Shown: positions 26,128-32,674, counted from the stretch's first letter. The stretch: DNA of 32,674 bases from CAZQIC01 sp964593555 (GCA_964593555.1 CAZQIC010000042.1:1-32674), one strand, 5' to 3'. Notes: generated from the letters alone by a model not told the origin. Numbers and translations: made by a program.

Positions 26128-27831
26128 ATGTTTTTAAGAACGAAAATACGCTGCGTTGGTGTTTTATTTTTTCTCAGCTTTCTTTCAGCTGCTTTTTCAC
26201 AAAATGCATTGTTCATTCCGGATACATTGGCTGGCACAACTTTTACTTTAAATGTACAAACCGGGACAAAAAGTTTTTTTTCAGGAACACTTACTCCAAC
26301 GTACGGTTATAATGGTAATTTTCTTGGCCCAACATTATTAATTAAGAAGAACGATAGCGTTACGCTTAATGTCAACAATAATCTTCCCGTTGCGACTACA
26401 GTTCACTGGCATGGATTTCATGTTTCAGCAATGAACGATGGTGGTCCACATCAAAGCATTGCTGCCGGTACTTCCTGGAGCCCTTCTTTTAAAATGCGTA
26501 ATGAGGCTAGCACATTTTGGTATCACCCGCATGGAGAAGCGAAGACTGAAGTGCAGATCACGAAGGGATTAGCAGGGATGATCATTGTGAGGGACAGCAT
26601 AGAAGCCACATATGCTTTGCCCCGAAAATATGGTGTGGATGATTTTCCTTTGATCATTCAAACAAAAGCATTTATCATGGTAAACGGAACAATGGATCCG
26701 TATTTACAGGTTCCTAAACAAGTTGTCCGTTTTCGTTTGCTGAATGCATCTGCCGATAGGACGTATTATTTTGGTTTATCAGATTCTTCAAATTTCCAAC
26801 TCATTGCTTCTGATGGCGGATTGCTTTCACAGCCTTATCAAACAAATCGTATAAGATTGTCTACCGGAGAACGTGTAGAAGTATTGATCGATTTTGGTGC
26901 CGATACGATAGGGCATCAGAAGTATTTAAGAAGTTATGCTTCAGAATTGCCGAATGGTATCATTGGTGCAGACTCTGTTGGAACGAGTATGATCGTTATG
27001 GGTGATGGATATTATAATAATCCATTAAATGGTTTAGATTTTAACATTCTTCGTTTGGATGTTATTGCTACAACAACTTCACCTGTTACAACTATTCCTT
27101 CATCGTTTGCTGCGAAGACTCCGATTCCTGAATCGTCGTCGGATGTTACAAGGCATTTACGTTTTTTCCCAGATACTGCTTTTAACGGGATGATGAGTTT
27201 TGTTGATGGTCCGTTTTTTATTAATGATAAGTTGTTCGATATGGACTCGATCAATATTGTTACTTATCTAAATAATACAGAAATATGGTCACTGACAAAT
27301 GAAACAATGATCGCGCATCCGTTCCATATACACGATGTGGAATTTTATGTGCTGGATATAAATAGTATTGCGCCTCCGCCTCAATACGCAGGCCTAAAAG
27401 ATGTGATCCTTGTTAAGCCAGGTGATACTGTTCGTTTCATTACAAAGTTTACCGATTTTGCTGATGACATGGTTCCCTATATGTACCACTGTCATTTATT
27501 GCACCATGAAGATGAAGGAATGATGGGAACATTCCTGGTATTGGATACTACAGCATCTTTGATAATTGATTATGCAGCGGACGAAAGACCTACTGCTTTT
27601 CCGAATCCATTTACTTCTGCAATAAAAATGCAATTGGATAATAGACTAAATACAACGGTTCATTACAGGGTATTTAATATATTAGGCGAAACAATAATGG
27701 AGGGAGAATCCAATGTTGTGAATGGAAAAGTTTCGGAAATTAACGGATCTGATCTATCAAGCGGCTTTTATTTGATCGCATTAAATAATCAGGAAAAGAA
27801 TTGGCCTCCATTTAAAATAATTAAACAATAA
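26128..27831 (+). CDS. Secreted multicopper oxidase with T9SS type-A tail
   Basis: A three-cupredoxin-domain multicopper oxidase (567 aa) of the laccase/CotA/CueO kind, which oxidises a phenolic, metal or other one-electron donor and reduces O2 to water. All copper sites are visible: HWHGFH at 93-98, WYHPH at 132-136 (His133/His135), HPFHIH near 397, and the HCHX3HX4M cluster near 453 ('YHCHLLHHEDEGMM') giving the type-1 Cys, His and Met ligands. There is a signal peptide (hydrophobic 'GVLFFLSFLSAAFSQ') and a C-terminal sorting tail ('AFPNPFTSAIKMQL', 'FNILGETIMEG', 'LSSGFYLIALNN'). No methionine-rich CueO insert is seen. Position two of the redox operon. Substrate cannot be told from sequence. 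Confidence 0.95.
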   Translation: MFLRTKIRCVGVLFFLSFLSAAFSQNALFIPDTLAGTTFTLNVQTGTKSFFSGTLTPTYGYNGNFLGPTLLIKKNDSVTLNVNNNLPVATTVHWHGFHVSAMNDGGPHQSIAAGTSWSPSFKMRNEASTFWYHPHGEAKTEVQITKGLAGMIIVRDSIEATYALPRKYGVDDFPLIIQTKAFIMVNGTMDPYLQVPKQVVRFRLLNASADRTYYFGLSDSSNFQLIASDGGLLSQPYQTNRIRLSTGERVEVLIDFGADTIGHQKYLRSYASELPNGIIGADSVGTSMIVMGDGYYNNPLNGLDFNILRLDVIATTTSPVTTIPSSFAAKTPIPESSSDVTRHLRFFPDTAFNGMMSFVDGPFFINDKLFDMDSINIVTYLNNTEIWSLTNETMIAHPFHIHDVEFYVLDINSIAPPPQYAGLKDVILVKPGDTVRFITKFTDFADDMVPYMYHCHLLHHEDEGMMGTFLVLDTTASLIIDYAADERPTAFPNPFTSAIKMQLDNRLNTTVHYRVFNILGETIMEGESNVVNGKVSEINGSDLSSGFYLIALNNQEKNWPPFKIIKQ

Positions 27832-27846
27832 AAAATAGAATTATAA

Positions 27847-28431
27847 ATGTTAAGATCGAGAAGAAGTATTCTTATAACAAGCATTATTGCTTCTGTTATA
27901 TTTATGGCAATGATGCCGGAAGGATCAAGTTCAGGTGCACCAGCATCGCATACCGGAGCGCCCGGTGAACAAACCTGTGCAACAATTGGTTGTCATGATG
28001 ATAACACAATTAATTCCGGCACTGCTTCGCTTGCAATTGATATGAGCGGGGTTACACAATACGTTGCGAATCAAACTTACCCGGTGAAAATAGAGATCAC
28101 AGATCCTAACATTACACGTTTTGGATTTGAATTAGTAGCGCTGACAAATAGCGATTCATCTAATATTGGTACATTTCATATCACTGATGCGCAGCGCACC
28201 CAGCCTGTGCAAAATCAATACCAGTTATTTGGAAGGAGATATGTGACCTATACTTTTGACGGCACAGATGCAGTTACAACAGGTAATGGAGAATGGACAG
28301 TGAACTGGACAGCGCCTTCTGCAAATGCGGGGCCCGTAACATTTTATGCCGCTGCTGTTTCCGCAAATGATGACATGACAGATAAAGGAGATCATGTTTA
28401 TACGAGTGCAAAGACAATAACAGGACAATAG
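27847..28431 (+). CDS. Choice-of-anchor-V-like secreted protein with CX4CH motif
   Basis: A 194-residue exported protein with an N-terminal hydrophobic segment (about 8-22). After it comes 'HTGAPGEQTCATIGCHDD': Cys44, Cys49 and His50 form a CX4CH motif, a spaced-out form of the c-type haem-binding CXXCH. The remaining beta-rich domain ('YPVKIEITDP...RFGFELVAL', 'WTVNWTAPSANAGPVTFYAA') is the Reeler/choice-of-anchor-V type common in Bacteroidota. No T9SS tail is seen, unlike its neighbour. It starts 15 nt after the multicopper oxidase stop. It may carry a haem and pass electrons to the oxidase, but binding at CX4CH needs proof; a disulfide between the two Cys is the alternative. Confidence 0.85.
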   Translation: MLRSRRSILITSIIASVIFMAMMPEGSSSGAPASHTGAPGEQTCATIGCHDDNTINSGTASLAIDMSGVTQYVANQTYPVKIEITDPNITRFGFELVALTNSDSSNIGTFHITDAQRTQPVQNQYQLFGRRYVTYTFDGTDAVTTGNGEWTVNWTAPSANAGPVTFYAAAVSANDDMTDKGDHVYTSAKTITGQ

Positions 28432-28451
28432 TAATTTTAAATCAAGACAAA

Positions 28452-29336
28452 ATGAAGTTGAAAGTAAATAAACAAAAATTAGTTATCCTTGGCCTTGGAT
28501 TTGTGCTTCCTGCGTTAATGTCAATGATGATATATAAAAAAACAGCTGGTGGGCATCCTGCTTCTACAGGAGCTCCCCTGGAGCAAACGTGTGCGCAGTC
28601 TGGTTGTCACTCTGTTGGCACAGTGAGTGTCGGTACAGGAGTAAATACGTTACAATATCCTGTCTCTGACTCAACATATATTCCCGGAACAGTTTATACA
28701 TTAACAGTTCTTGTGCAAAAAACCGGGATCGCTAAATTTGGTTTTGAACTTTGTGCTTTAAAAGATAGTAACAATACAAGTATTGGCCAGCTTTTAGTAA
28801 CAAGCGCAACCAGGACACATACCATATCGGCAACTGTTAATTCAAGTTTAAGAAAATACATCACTCATAGTACAGGTGGTACCCCTGCCACTCCTTCCAC
28901 AGGTAGCAATAGCTGGACGTTTAAATGGAAAGCTCCAACGACCGATGCCGGAAAAATTACATTTTATTTTGCAACAAATTGTACAAATAACAATAATAAT
29001 GATACGGGCGATGCGATTTTTCTTTCATCCTTTCAAATTAAACCAAAGGTGTTTACCTCTATCGATGATGTTATTGATCAAAAAGATTTTTTTGTAACGC
29101 ACAACAGATCCGATAATTCAGTTGAGGTTAACTACACACTTAAAATGCCGGCGAGAGTTTTGTTTCACCTGATAGATATGCAGGGTAAAGAAGTTGTGTT
29201 AAAAGAAAACACTACGAATAGTGTTGGTCATTGTCAGGAAAAAATTGAACTTGGAAATGATATCGGAGCGGGAGTATATAATGTAAGCCTGGAGGCGAAT
29301 AACAAAACTATTTCCCGAAAAATATTTATACAGTAG
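28452..29336 (+). CDS. Choice-of-anchor-V-like protein with CX4CH motif and T9SS tail
   Basis: A 294-residue paralogue of the preceding gene product. N-terminal hydrophobic segment (about 10-27), then 'STGAPLEQTCAQSGCHSVG' with Cys47, Cys52 and His53 in the same CX4CH arrangement. The beta domain repeats the family pattern ('KFGFELCALKDSNN', 'WTFKWKAPTTDAGKITFYFA'). Here a C-terminal sorting domain follows ('SVEVNYTLKMPARVLFHLID', 'GAGVYNVSLEANN'), so this copy should leave the cell through T9SS. It lies 20 nt downstream of its paralogue and ends the operon. A weak GGTAAA/TTTACC dyad follows before the convergent gene. A haem-carrying partner of the multicopper oxidase is a reasonable hypothesis only. 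Confidence 0.87.
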   Translation: MKLKVNKQKLVILGLGFVLPALMSMMIYKKTAGGHPASTGAPLEQTCAQSGCHSVGTVSVGTGVNTLQYPVSDSTYIPGTVYTLTVLVQKTGIAKFGFELCALKDSNNTSIGQLLVTSATRTHTISATVNSSLRKYITHSTGGTPATPSTGSNSWTFKWKAPTTDAGKITFYFATNCTNNNNNDTGDAIFLSSFQIKPKVFTSIDDVIDQKDFFVTHNRSDNSVEVNYTLKMPARVLFHLIDMQGKEVVLKENTTNSVGHCQEKIELGNDIGAGVYNVSLEANNKTISRKIFIQ

Positions 29337-29386
29337 GTAAAATACAGGCTGGGAAAAAGCTTTTATACTCTTTACCTGCTTGCCCA

Positions 29387-30637
29387 TCATTGGATGATAA
29401 GTTTTCCTGTTGCGTTTACATTCTCATTCGAGCTGATTCGGTAAAAATAAATCCCACTATTCAACTCTTCTCTTTCTATAACAATTTCTTTTCCTGAAAA
29501 ACTTAAGTCTTTTATTTTTCTTCCGGAAACATCCTGTATTGAAAATATTCCATTTCTTATTTCAGAAGACAGCCTGATGGTAGCACTTGTTGTAAATGGA
29601 TTTGGATAGATACTGGAAGAGATATTTAATTTTTCTTCTTTCAGTCCTGCTATACCAGTGAAGGTGTACTTTTTAATAATTCCATTTGTTCCACCCGCAA
29701 AGCCGGCCTTACCCGCAAAGTCGAATGTATTGAAGCTATAGTTTCCATACAAATTCCAGGTCGTTGAGTATTCAAGGGTCCAATTTAGCCCACCATCAAC
29801 TGTTAATAGTAAGTCTGTTCCATTTATCAACACATGTCCTGTATCTGCGCTCATAAACTGAAAATCGTTTATATAGGATGCGCCATTTATCGAAATGGTG
29901 TCCCATACTATACCTCCATTAAGTGTCCTGTATAATTTGTCATTCATTTTAGTGAAGCCAATACTAGCGTTTATAAAATTTAATTTATCCAAATTGCTCA
30001 CGAATAATAAAGGATCATTAACTGTTAATAATGTATTCCAGGTTTGTCCTCCATCAATTGTTTTCATTATACTGCCGTTGCTGGCGTTTGAACCTGCAGC
30101 ATAACCGTTATTCATATCTATCCAAAATAAGTCAGATACGGCAAAGGAAACAGACTGAGCGATCCAGGAAATACCACCATTATTTGTTTTGTATAAAGTA
30201 TCTGCAATTGAAATAAAACCATTATAACTGTCTAAAAAATAAATGGAGTTTACCTGTGATGTAGAAGCGTTTAAGGGTGTTATCGGAGTCCATGTATTAC
30301 CATTGTCAACAGTTTTCAGAAGTAAAGATGACGAAGTGTTTCTTCCTCCCAGGAAACCGGTGTCTTTGTTTAAGAAAAACAAATCAGATACTGATGAATT
30401 AATAGATAGAGTAGGCGAATAAATAGTATCCCAGTTAGCACCTGAATCATTTGTTCTAATGACTAATAGTTGATTTGTTTGAGGATCAATACCGGAGATA
30501 AACGCATCGCTGGAATCTATTGCAGATACTTTATTGAAAAAGTTAGCGTGGTCCCATCTTACTACATTCCACTGTGCTTTTAGCAACACGGGAAATAGCA
30601 ACAAGAATATAAACAGAGTTGAATTTGTATTTTTCAT
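29387..30637 (-). CDS. Secreted YCF48/BNR-like repeat protein with T9SS type-A tail
   Basis: A 416-residue protein with a signal peptide (MKNTNSTLFIFLLLFPVLLKAQ). The body is a propeller of repeats of the type 'NDSGANWDTIYSP', 'VDNGNTWTPI', 'TNNGGISWIAQS', 'IDGGQTWNTLL', 'LNGGIVWDTI' and 'VDGGLNWTLEY', each with 'GFLGG' or 'GYAAGS' strands. This is the YCF48/photosystem-assembly or BNR/sialidase-like fold, very common in secreted Bacteroidota proteins and usually without enzymatic residues. The C-terminal ~75 residues are a Por-secretion tail ('IYPNPFTTSATIRLS', 'ISSNENVNATGKLIIQ'). It is convergent with the redox operon. TAAATTTG at 30676-30683 on the minus strand is a good -7 box. Binding partner unknown. 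Confidence 0.9.
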   Translation of the reverse strand: MKNTNSTLFIFLLLFPVLLKAQWNVVRWDHANFFNKVSAIDSSDAFISGIDPQTNQLLVIRTNDSGANWDTIYSPTLSINSSVSDLFFLNKDTGFLGGRNTSSSLLLKTVDNGNTWTPITPLNASTSQVNSIYFLDSYNGFISIADTLYKTNNGGISWIAQSVSFAVSDLFWIDMNNGYAAGSNASNGSIMKTIDGGQTWNTLLTVNDPLLFVSNLDKLNFINASIGFTKMNDKLYRTLNGGIVWDTISINGASYINDFQFMSADTGHVLINGTDLLLTVDGGLNWTLEYSTTWNLYGNYSFNTFDFAGKAGFAGGTNGIIKKYTFTGIAGLKEEKLNISSSIYPNPFTTSATIRLSSEIRNGIFSIQDVSGRKIKDLSFSGKEIVIEREELNSGIYFYRISSNENVNATGKLIIQ

Positions 30638-30675
30638 AAAATGAAGTGTTAGTTAGTAATCAATAATTCACTCTA

Positions 30676-30683
30676 CAAATTTA
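30676..30683 (-). promoter_or_regulatory. -7 box of the YCF48-like gene
   Basis: Minus-strand TAAATTTG, an exact TAnnTTTG match, lies 39 nt before the start codon and predicts a leader of about 30 nt. Confidence 0.5.
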
Positions 30684-30896
30684 AGGTTCAGTATAGGGTA
30701 GGGGTTAGGACATTTCAGGTTATTTCTGGTACTTTTTGCGGATTGAATGGAGTTTTCCTATTTAAGTAAAATTATATTTCCACTTCGAACCGTGTTATCT
30801 TCATAAATTGCTTGAGTTAGAAGAAAACAGAAAATTTATTCCACGCGTTAGGATTCAAACTAACAATTGAAATTCCGTAATATTTCAAAAAAAGTC

Positions 30897-30904
30897 TATC
30901 TTTG
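30897..30904 (+). promoter_or_regulatory. -7 box of the tRNA-Leu gene
   Basis: TATCTTTG fits TAnnTTTG and lies 24 nt before the mature tRNA 5' end, the normal position for a Bacteroidota tRNA promoter. Confidence 0.65.
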
Positions 30905-30928
30905 CGGTCGCCAATTAAGATTATAAAT

Positions 30929-31010
30929 GCGGGTATGGTGAAATTGGCAGACATACCAGACTTAGGATCTGGCGCCGTGAGGCATGGGGGTTCGAGTCCC
31001 TCTACCCGCA
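30929..31010 (+). tRNA. tRNA-Leu (anticodon UAG)
   Basis: The acceptor arms GCGGGTA and TACCCGC pair fully. The anticodon stem CCAGA/TCTGG encloses the loop CTTAGGA with anticodon TAG. A long variable arm with a GCC-GTGA-GGC stem marks a class II tRNA, and the D-arm and T-arm (TTCGAGT loop) are normal. The genome does not encode the CCA end (ACA follows). A 19-bp hairpin begins 3 nt downstream and probably ends the transcript. Confidence 0.97.
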
Positions 31011-31012
31011 CA

Positions 31013-31056
31013 AACAAGGAAAGCCATAGTTATTTCGAACTATGGCTTTCCTTGTT
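31013..31056 (+). terminator. 19-bp perfect hairpin after tRNA-Leu
   Basis: Two 19-nt arms pair without mismatch around the loop ATTTCG (31032-31037). There is no long T-run after it, but its position right after the tRNA suggests a terminator. Its inner 26 nt (31020-31045) recur exactly at 31496-31521. Confidence 0.7.
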
Positions 31057-31086
31057 ATGAATTTACAAGATTCTCTGAGTTATTTT

Positions 31087-31097
31087 GTTCGAGTCCC
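31087..31097. repeat. Copy of tRNA T-arm sequence GTTCGAGTCCC
   Basis: These 11 bases are identical to the T-arm of the tRNA-Leu (30990-31000) and to 31573-31583. No tRNA can be folded around this copy. Such fragments are left when elements integrate at a tRNA 3' end. Confidence 0.5.
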
Positions 31098-31145
31098 TTA
31101 AGGGGTTGTACCAGAAATGTAACAACGAAAAGTATCTCTTACAGT

Positions 31146-31316
31146 TTATTTCAACGATTTTCTTCTACTTGATTCGGCTAATGTTTTATAATTTTCTTTA
31201 CTTACGACTCTTTTGCCAGATTTTTTTTCCAAGTCCTTACGGGCTTTTCCAGCTACACTGCCGCCTTCTTTTGCTGCCTGTTTGTTTTGCTTAAAATAAT
31301 TAGATAAATATCGCAT
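31146..31316 (-). CDS. Small 56-aa basic protein or gene fragment
   Basis: The frame runs from an ATG to a TAA with product MRYLSNYFKQ... and a central 'GGSVAGKARKDLEKKSGKR' followed by 'VVSKENYK'. The 'GG.VA..AR..LE...GK.VVS..N' pattern reminds me of the C-terminal tails of phage-type Bro-N/DinD-like or related regulatory proteins. That recollection is unverified, so this may be the remaining 3' end of such a gene or a small gene in its own right. A TGA lies in frame about 12 codons upstream. It sits between the tRNA-Leu and the higBA pair in an island-like segment. Confidence 0.45.
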   Translation of the reverse strand: MRYLSNYFKQNKQAAKEGGSVAGKARKDLEKKSGKRVVSKENYKTLAESSRRKSLK

Positions 31317-31351
31317 ATTTCTTATTATTAGAAAGTATATCGCTCAATTAT

Positions 31352-31417
31352 ACCTTCTCAAAAGTTCGAGCATTTTTAGGCTTATTAGAAGTTTACATCG
31401 GATTTCGGAAATAGGAA
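31352..31417 (+). repeat. Degenerate direct repeat, left copy
   Basis: The first 24 nt match 32571-32594 at 23 positions (ACCTTCTCAAAAGTTCG...). The following 40 or so bases are similar with small gaps (ACATCGGATTTCGGAAATA against GCATCTGATGTGGGAAATA). The pair flanks the second hairpin copy and the higBA genes. Confidence 0.6.
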
Positions 31418-31493
31418 ATTATTGTAAAAGCAGATCCGCTCCAGATCATTGAGCATTTCGTTCGAAGCTGGTAACCCTGAGCGCACAGAATGG

Positions 31494-31531
31494 GAAAAGC
31501 CATAGTTATTTCGAACTATGGTTTCTTTTTT
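31494..31531 (+). terminator. Second copy of the tRNA-adjacent hairpin, with T-run
   Basis: Bases 31496-31521 repeat the core of the hairpin after tRNA-Leu exactly. Here the stem is shorter, with one G-T pair, and is followed by TTTCTTTTTT, so it looks like a working intrinsic terminator. No plus-strand gene in this window precedes it. Confidence 0.6.
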
Positions 31532-31572
31532 AATAATTTGAGGGAATCTTATTTTCTTGATAACTAATTTTT

Positions 31573-31583
31573 GTTCGAGTCCC
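31573..31583. repeat. Further copy of tRNA T-arm sequence GTTCGAGTCCC
   Basis: Identical to the tRNA-Leu T-arm core and to 31087-31097. It follows the second hairpin copy at nearly the same distance as the other fragment follows the first, so hairpin plus T-arm fragment look like a duplicated block. Confidence 0.5.
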
Positions 31584-31607
31584 GTTACTTTTTTTTTCAA
31601 AATTGTG

Positions 31608-31967
31608 TTATGCCATTAATATTTCATAGGGTATTCCTAATCCATTGTGTAACGCTTTAATAATGCGTTTTGATAATTCTCTCTTTCGGTTTAAGACAGC
31701 TGAAACAAGGCTCTTGTTCCCACCAAAGTATTTTACCAAATCTTTTTGGCTTAATCCTTTTTCCTCCATAATATATTTTATAGCCTCTACTGGATCAGGA
31801 GCCTCAATAGAGTGATGAATATTTTCATAAGCTTCAACCAAAGTAGACACTATATCAAGCTCATCAAAATGCCCCGTACCTTCTTTGGGATCAAGTACAA
31901 TGAGTTCGTCAATGCGTTTCATTGCGAACTTATAATCTCTCTCTGTTTTGATTGGTTTTATTTTCAT
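31608..31967 (-). CDS. higA: HigA-type antitoxin, XRE-family HTH
   Basis: A 119-residue antitoxin that should bind and neutralise the HigB-type toxin encoded just upstream and repress their shared promoter. The C-terminal half contains the helix-turn-helix 'GLSQKDLVKYFGGNKSLVSA' followed by 'VLNRKRELSKRIIKALHNGL', typical of HigA. The N-terminal half ('ERDYKFAMKRIDELI', 'DELDIVSTLVEAYE') is the usual helical part of Bacteroidota and cyanobacterial HigA proteins. The start at 31967 (MKIKPIKT) fits the family better than an ATG ten codons upstream. Gene order toxin-antitoxin, with a 90-nt gap, matches higBA. Family assignment is strong; activity untested. Confidence 0.9.
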   Translation of the reverse strand: MKIKPIKTERDYKFAMKRIDELIVLDPKEGTGHFDELDIVSTLVEAYENIHHSIEAPDPVEAIKYIMEEKGLSQKDLVKYFGGNKSLVSAVLNRKRELSKRIIKALHNGLGIPYEILMA

Positions 31968-32057
31968 GTGTATGTTTTTTAATTTTCTATTTATCACATG
32001 GAATACGCAACACGTCTTATTAAAAAGAAAGGTGTGTCACTATTTCATAGCTCAACT

Positions 32058-32351
32058 TTATATCGATTTGACATCTATTTTATCATACTGCTTATGCGTT
32101 CCAACGAAACGTATAAAAATCTTTTGTATACTAAAAACAACATAAACGACTAAACGGTAATCATTGCCCTTTATGTTAAAAACTATTCTGTTACTGTTTA
32201 TTATACTCGCAGTACCGAATAGCTTCTTTACATCTTGTGTATTTTTCCAGTTTTGTTTTTCTGCAATTTTATACCAAGTTTTGAGAGGAGTTTCGGCATC
32301 TGGATGCTTTTCCCAAAATGCCCTTAATGTGCTTTTAGCAATTATCCTCAT
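32058..32351 (-). CDS. higB: HigB-type mRNA interferase toxin
   Basis: A 97-residue RelE/HigB-superfamily toxin, which cleaves mRNA on translating ribosomes. The sequence follows the HigB_toxin family along its full length: 'MRIIAKSTLRAFWEKHPDAE' at the N-terminus, then 'WYKIAEKQNWKNTQDVKK', 'NRIVFNIKGNDYRLVVYV', and 'IFIRFVGTHKQYDKID' near the C-terminus with the conserved His-x-x-Tyr-Asp. An ATG five codons upstream exists, but the family start is 'MRIIAKS', and it also fits the promoter, which lies only 5-12 nt away. First gene of the higBA unit. No truncation is seen. Confidence 0.92.
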   Translation of the reverse strand: MRIIAKSTLRAFWEKHPDAETPLKTWYKIAEKQNWKNTQDVKKLFGTASIINSNRIVFNIKGNDYRLVVYVVFSIQKIFIRFVGTHKQYDKIDVKSI

Positions 32352-32355
32352 AGTA

Positions 32356-32363
32356 CAAATATA
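32356..32363 (-). promoter_or_regulatory. -7 box of higBA
   Basis: Minus-strand TATATTTG is an exact TAnnTTTG match that ends 5 nt before the higB ATG, so the mRNA should be leaderless or nearly so. Confidence 0.65.
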
Positions 32364-32375
32364 CAATAAAAATTA

Positions 32376-32396
32376 AAGTTTACAAAATGTAAACTT
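32376..32396. promoter_or_regulatory. HigA operator palindrome
   Basis: A perfect palindrome, AAGTTTACA-AAA-TGTAAACTT, lies 12 nt upstream of the higB -7 box, over the -33 region. Its 9-3-9 symmetry fits a dimeric XRE-type repressor, so it is the likely autoregulatory site for HigA. Confidence 0.75.
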
Positions 32397-32570
32397 ACCT
32401 GAAAAATACATTTTAAGTTCAAATGCTCATTTCAACTGCCAGAAAATTCAGGATACTTGATCAATAAAAACACTTTTCATACTCCATTTCTATTTTCAGT
32501 AATCGACAGATTGTCGACAACTTAACTCCAAATACTCTTTTTTCATTTTTTCATGTATAATAGTAATAAA

Positions 32571-32636
32571 ACCTTCTCAAAAGTTCGAACATTTCAAGTA
32601 TTTGCATCTGATGTGGGAAATAAGGGGAGTTCTAAA
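32571..32636 (+). repeat. Degenerate direct repeat, right copy
   Basis: Partner of 31352-31417, with 23 of 24 leading bases identical. Its 3' part runs into the 55-nt terminal repeat of the contig, so the repeated unit probably continues beyond the window. Confidence 0.6.
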
Positions 32637-32674
32637 AATAGAATGTTAAAAACAATCTAATAAAATCGTATCTA
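32620..32674. repeat. Right copy of 55-nt terminal inverted repeat
   Basis: Exact reverse complement of the first 55 bases. See the left copy for interpretation. Confidence 0.9.

Noticed and set aside
30817..31017. Minus-strand ORF 'MFVRVEGLEPPCLTAP...'
   Set aside because: Antisense of the tRNA-Leu gene; this peptide is a well-known false ORF from tRNA sequence.
30984..31172. Plus-strand ORF 'MGVRVPLPAQ...'
   Set aside because: Begins inside tRNA-Leu and runs through the hairpin; spurious.
31385..31600. Minus-strand 71-aa ORF
   Set aside because: Overlaps the duplicated hairpin, T-arm fragment and direct repeat; composition is not protein-like and no family is recognised.
31352..32636. 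Integron cassette with attC sites around higBA
   Set aside because: The flanking repeats lack the RYYYAAC/GTTRRRY arms and no integron integrase is present.
1..32674. Linear plasmid or phage with terminal inverted repeats
   Set aside because: Content is chromosomal (recJ, tRNA-Leu, T9SS cargo), there are no replication or phage structural genes, and the repeat length equals a common assembly k-mer.

Overview
The window reads as a chromosomal contig from an AT-rich member of the Bacteroidota, probably an environmental, non-gut lineage near Chitinophagales/Sphingobacteriia; that placement is inference. The evidence is: seven secreted proteins with type IX secretion system (T9SS) C-terminal sorting domains (three gliding-motility-type, four Por-type), Bacteroidota-style -7 boxes (TAnnTTTG) before many genes, weak Shine-Dalgarno signals, and families such as DUF4476, SprB repeats and SBBP repeats. 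There is no rRNA and one tRNA (Leu, UAG).

Layout. 1-275: contig end and recJ leader. 275-1984: recJ. 2195-5908: SBBP/SprB-repeat secreted protein, ending at a perfect bidirectional terminator shared with a convergent DUF4476 protein (5969-6964). 7252-7866: PAP2 phosphatase. 7867-8532: gene-poor, with hairpins and a possible small RNA. 8533-9153 (minus): two tandem double-glycine leader peptides of bacteriocin/RiPP type; the second carries a one-base frameshift exactly at its Gly-Gly site. 9389-11237: TetR regulator plus MFS exporter, divergent from the peptides. 11266-22575 (minus): two giant T9SS proteins (2056 and 1606 aa) whose upstream regions share one 32-nt promoter architecture. 22713-24239: conserved helical protein of unknown function. 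24259-24963: MORN-like repeat protein. 25320-29336: four-gene extracytoplasmic redox operon (thioredoxin-fold protein, multicopper oxidase, two proteins with CX4CH haem-type motifs). 29387-30637 (minus): YCF48/BNR-like T9SS protein. 30929-31010: tRNA-Leu. 31011-32674: island-like tail with a duplicated hairpin, T-arm fragments, a 56-aa ORF and a higBA toxin-antitoxin pair with a clear operator.

The first and last 55 bases are exact reverse complements. Such an exact length points to a de Bruijn-graph overlap at a repeat found on both sides of the contig rather than a biological telomere.

Most of the coding capacity is surface or secreted: adhesin-like giants, copper/redox enzymes and export. 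The observations most worth following are the frameshifted leader peptide and its partner, the shared promoter of the giant genes, and the redox operon. All family names come from recognising motifs in the translated sequence; no database search was run.
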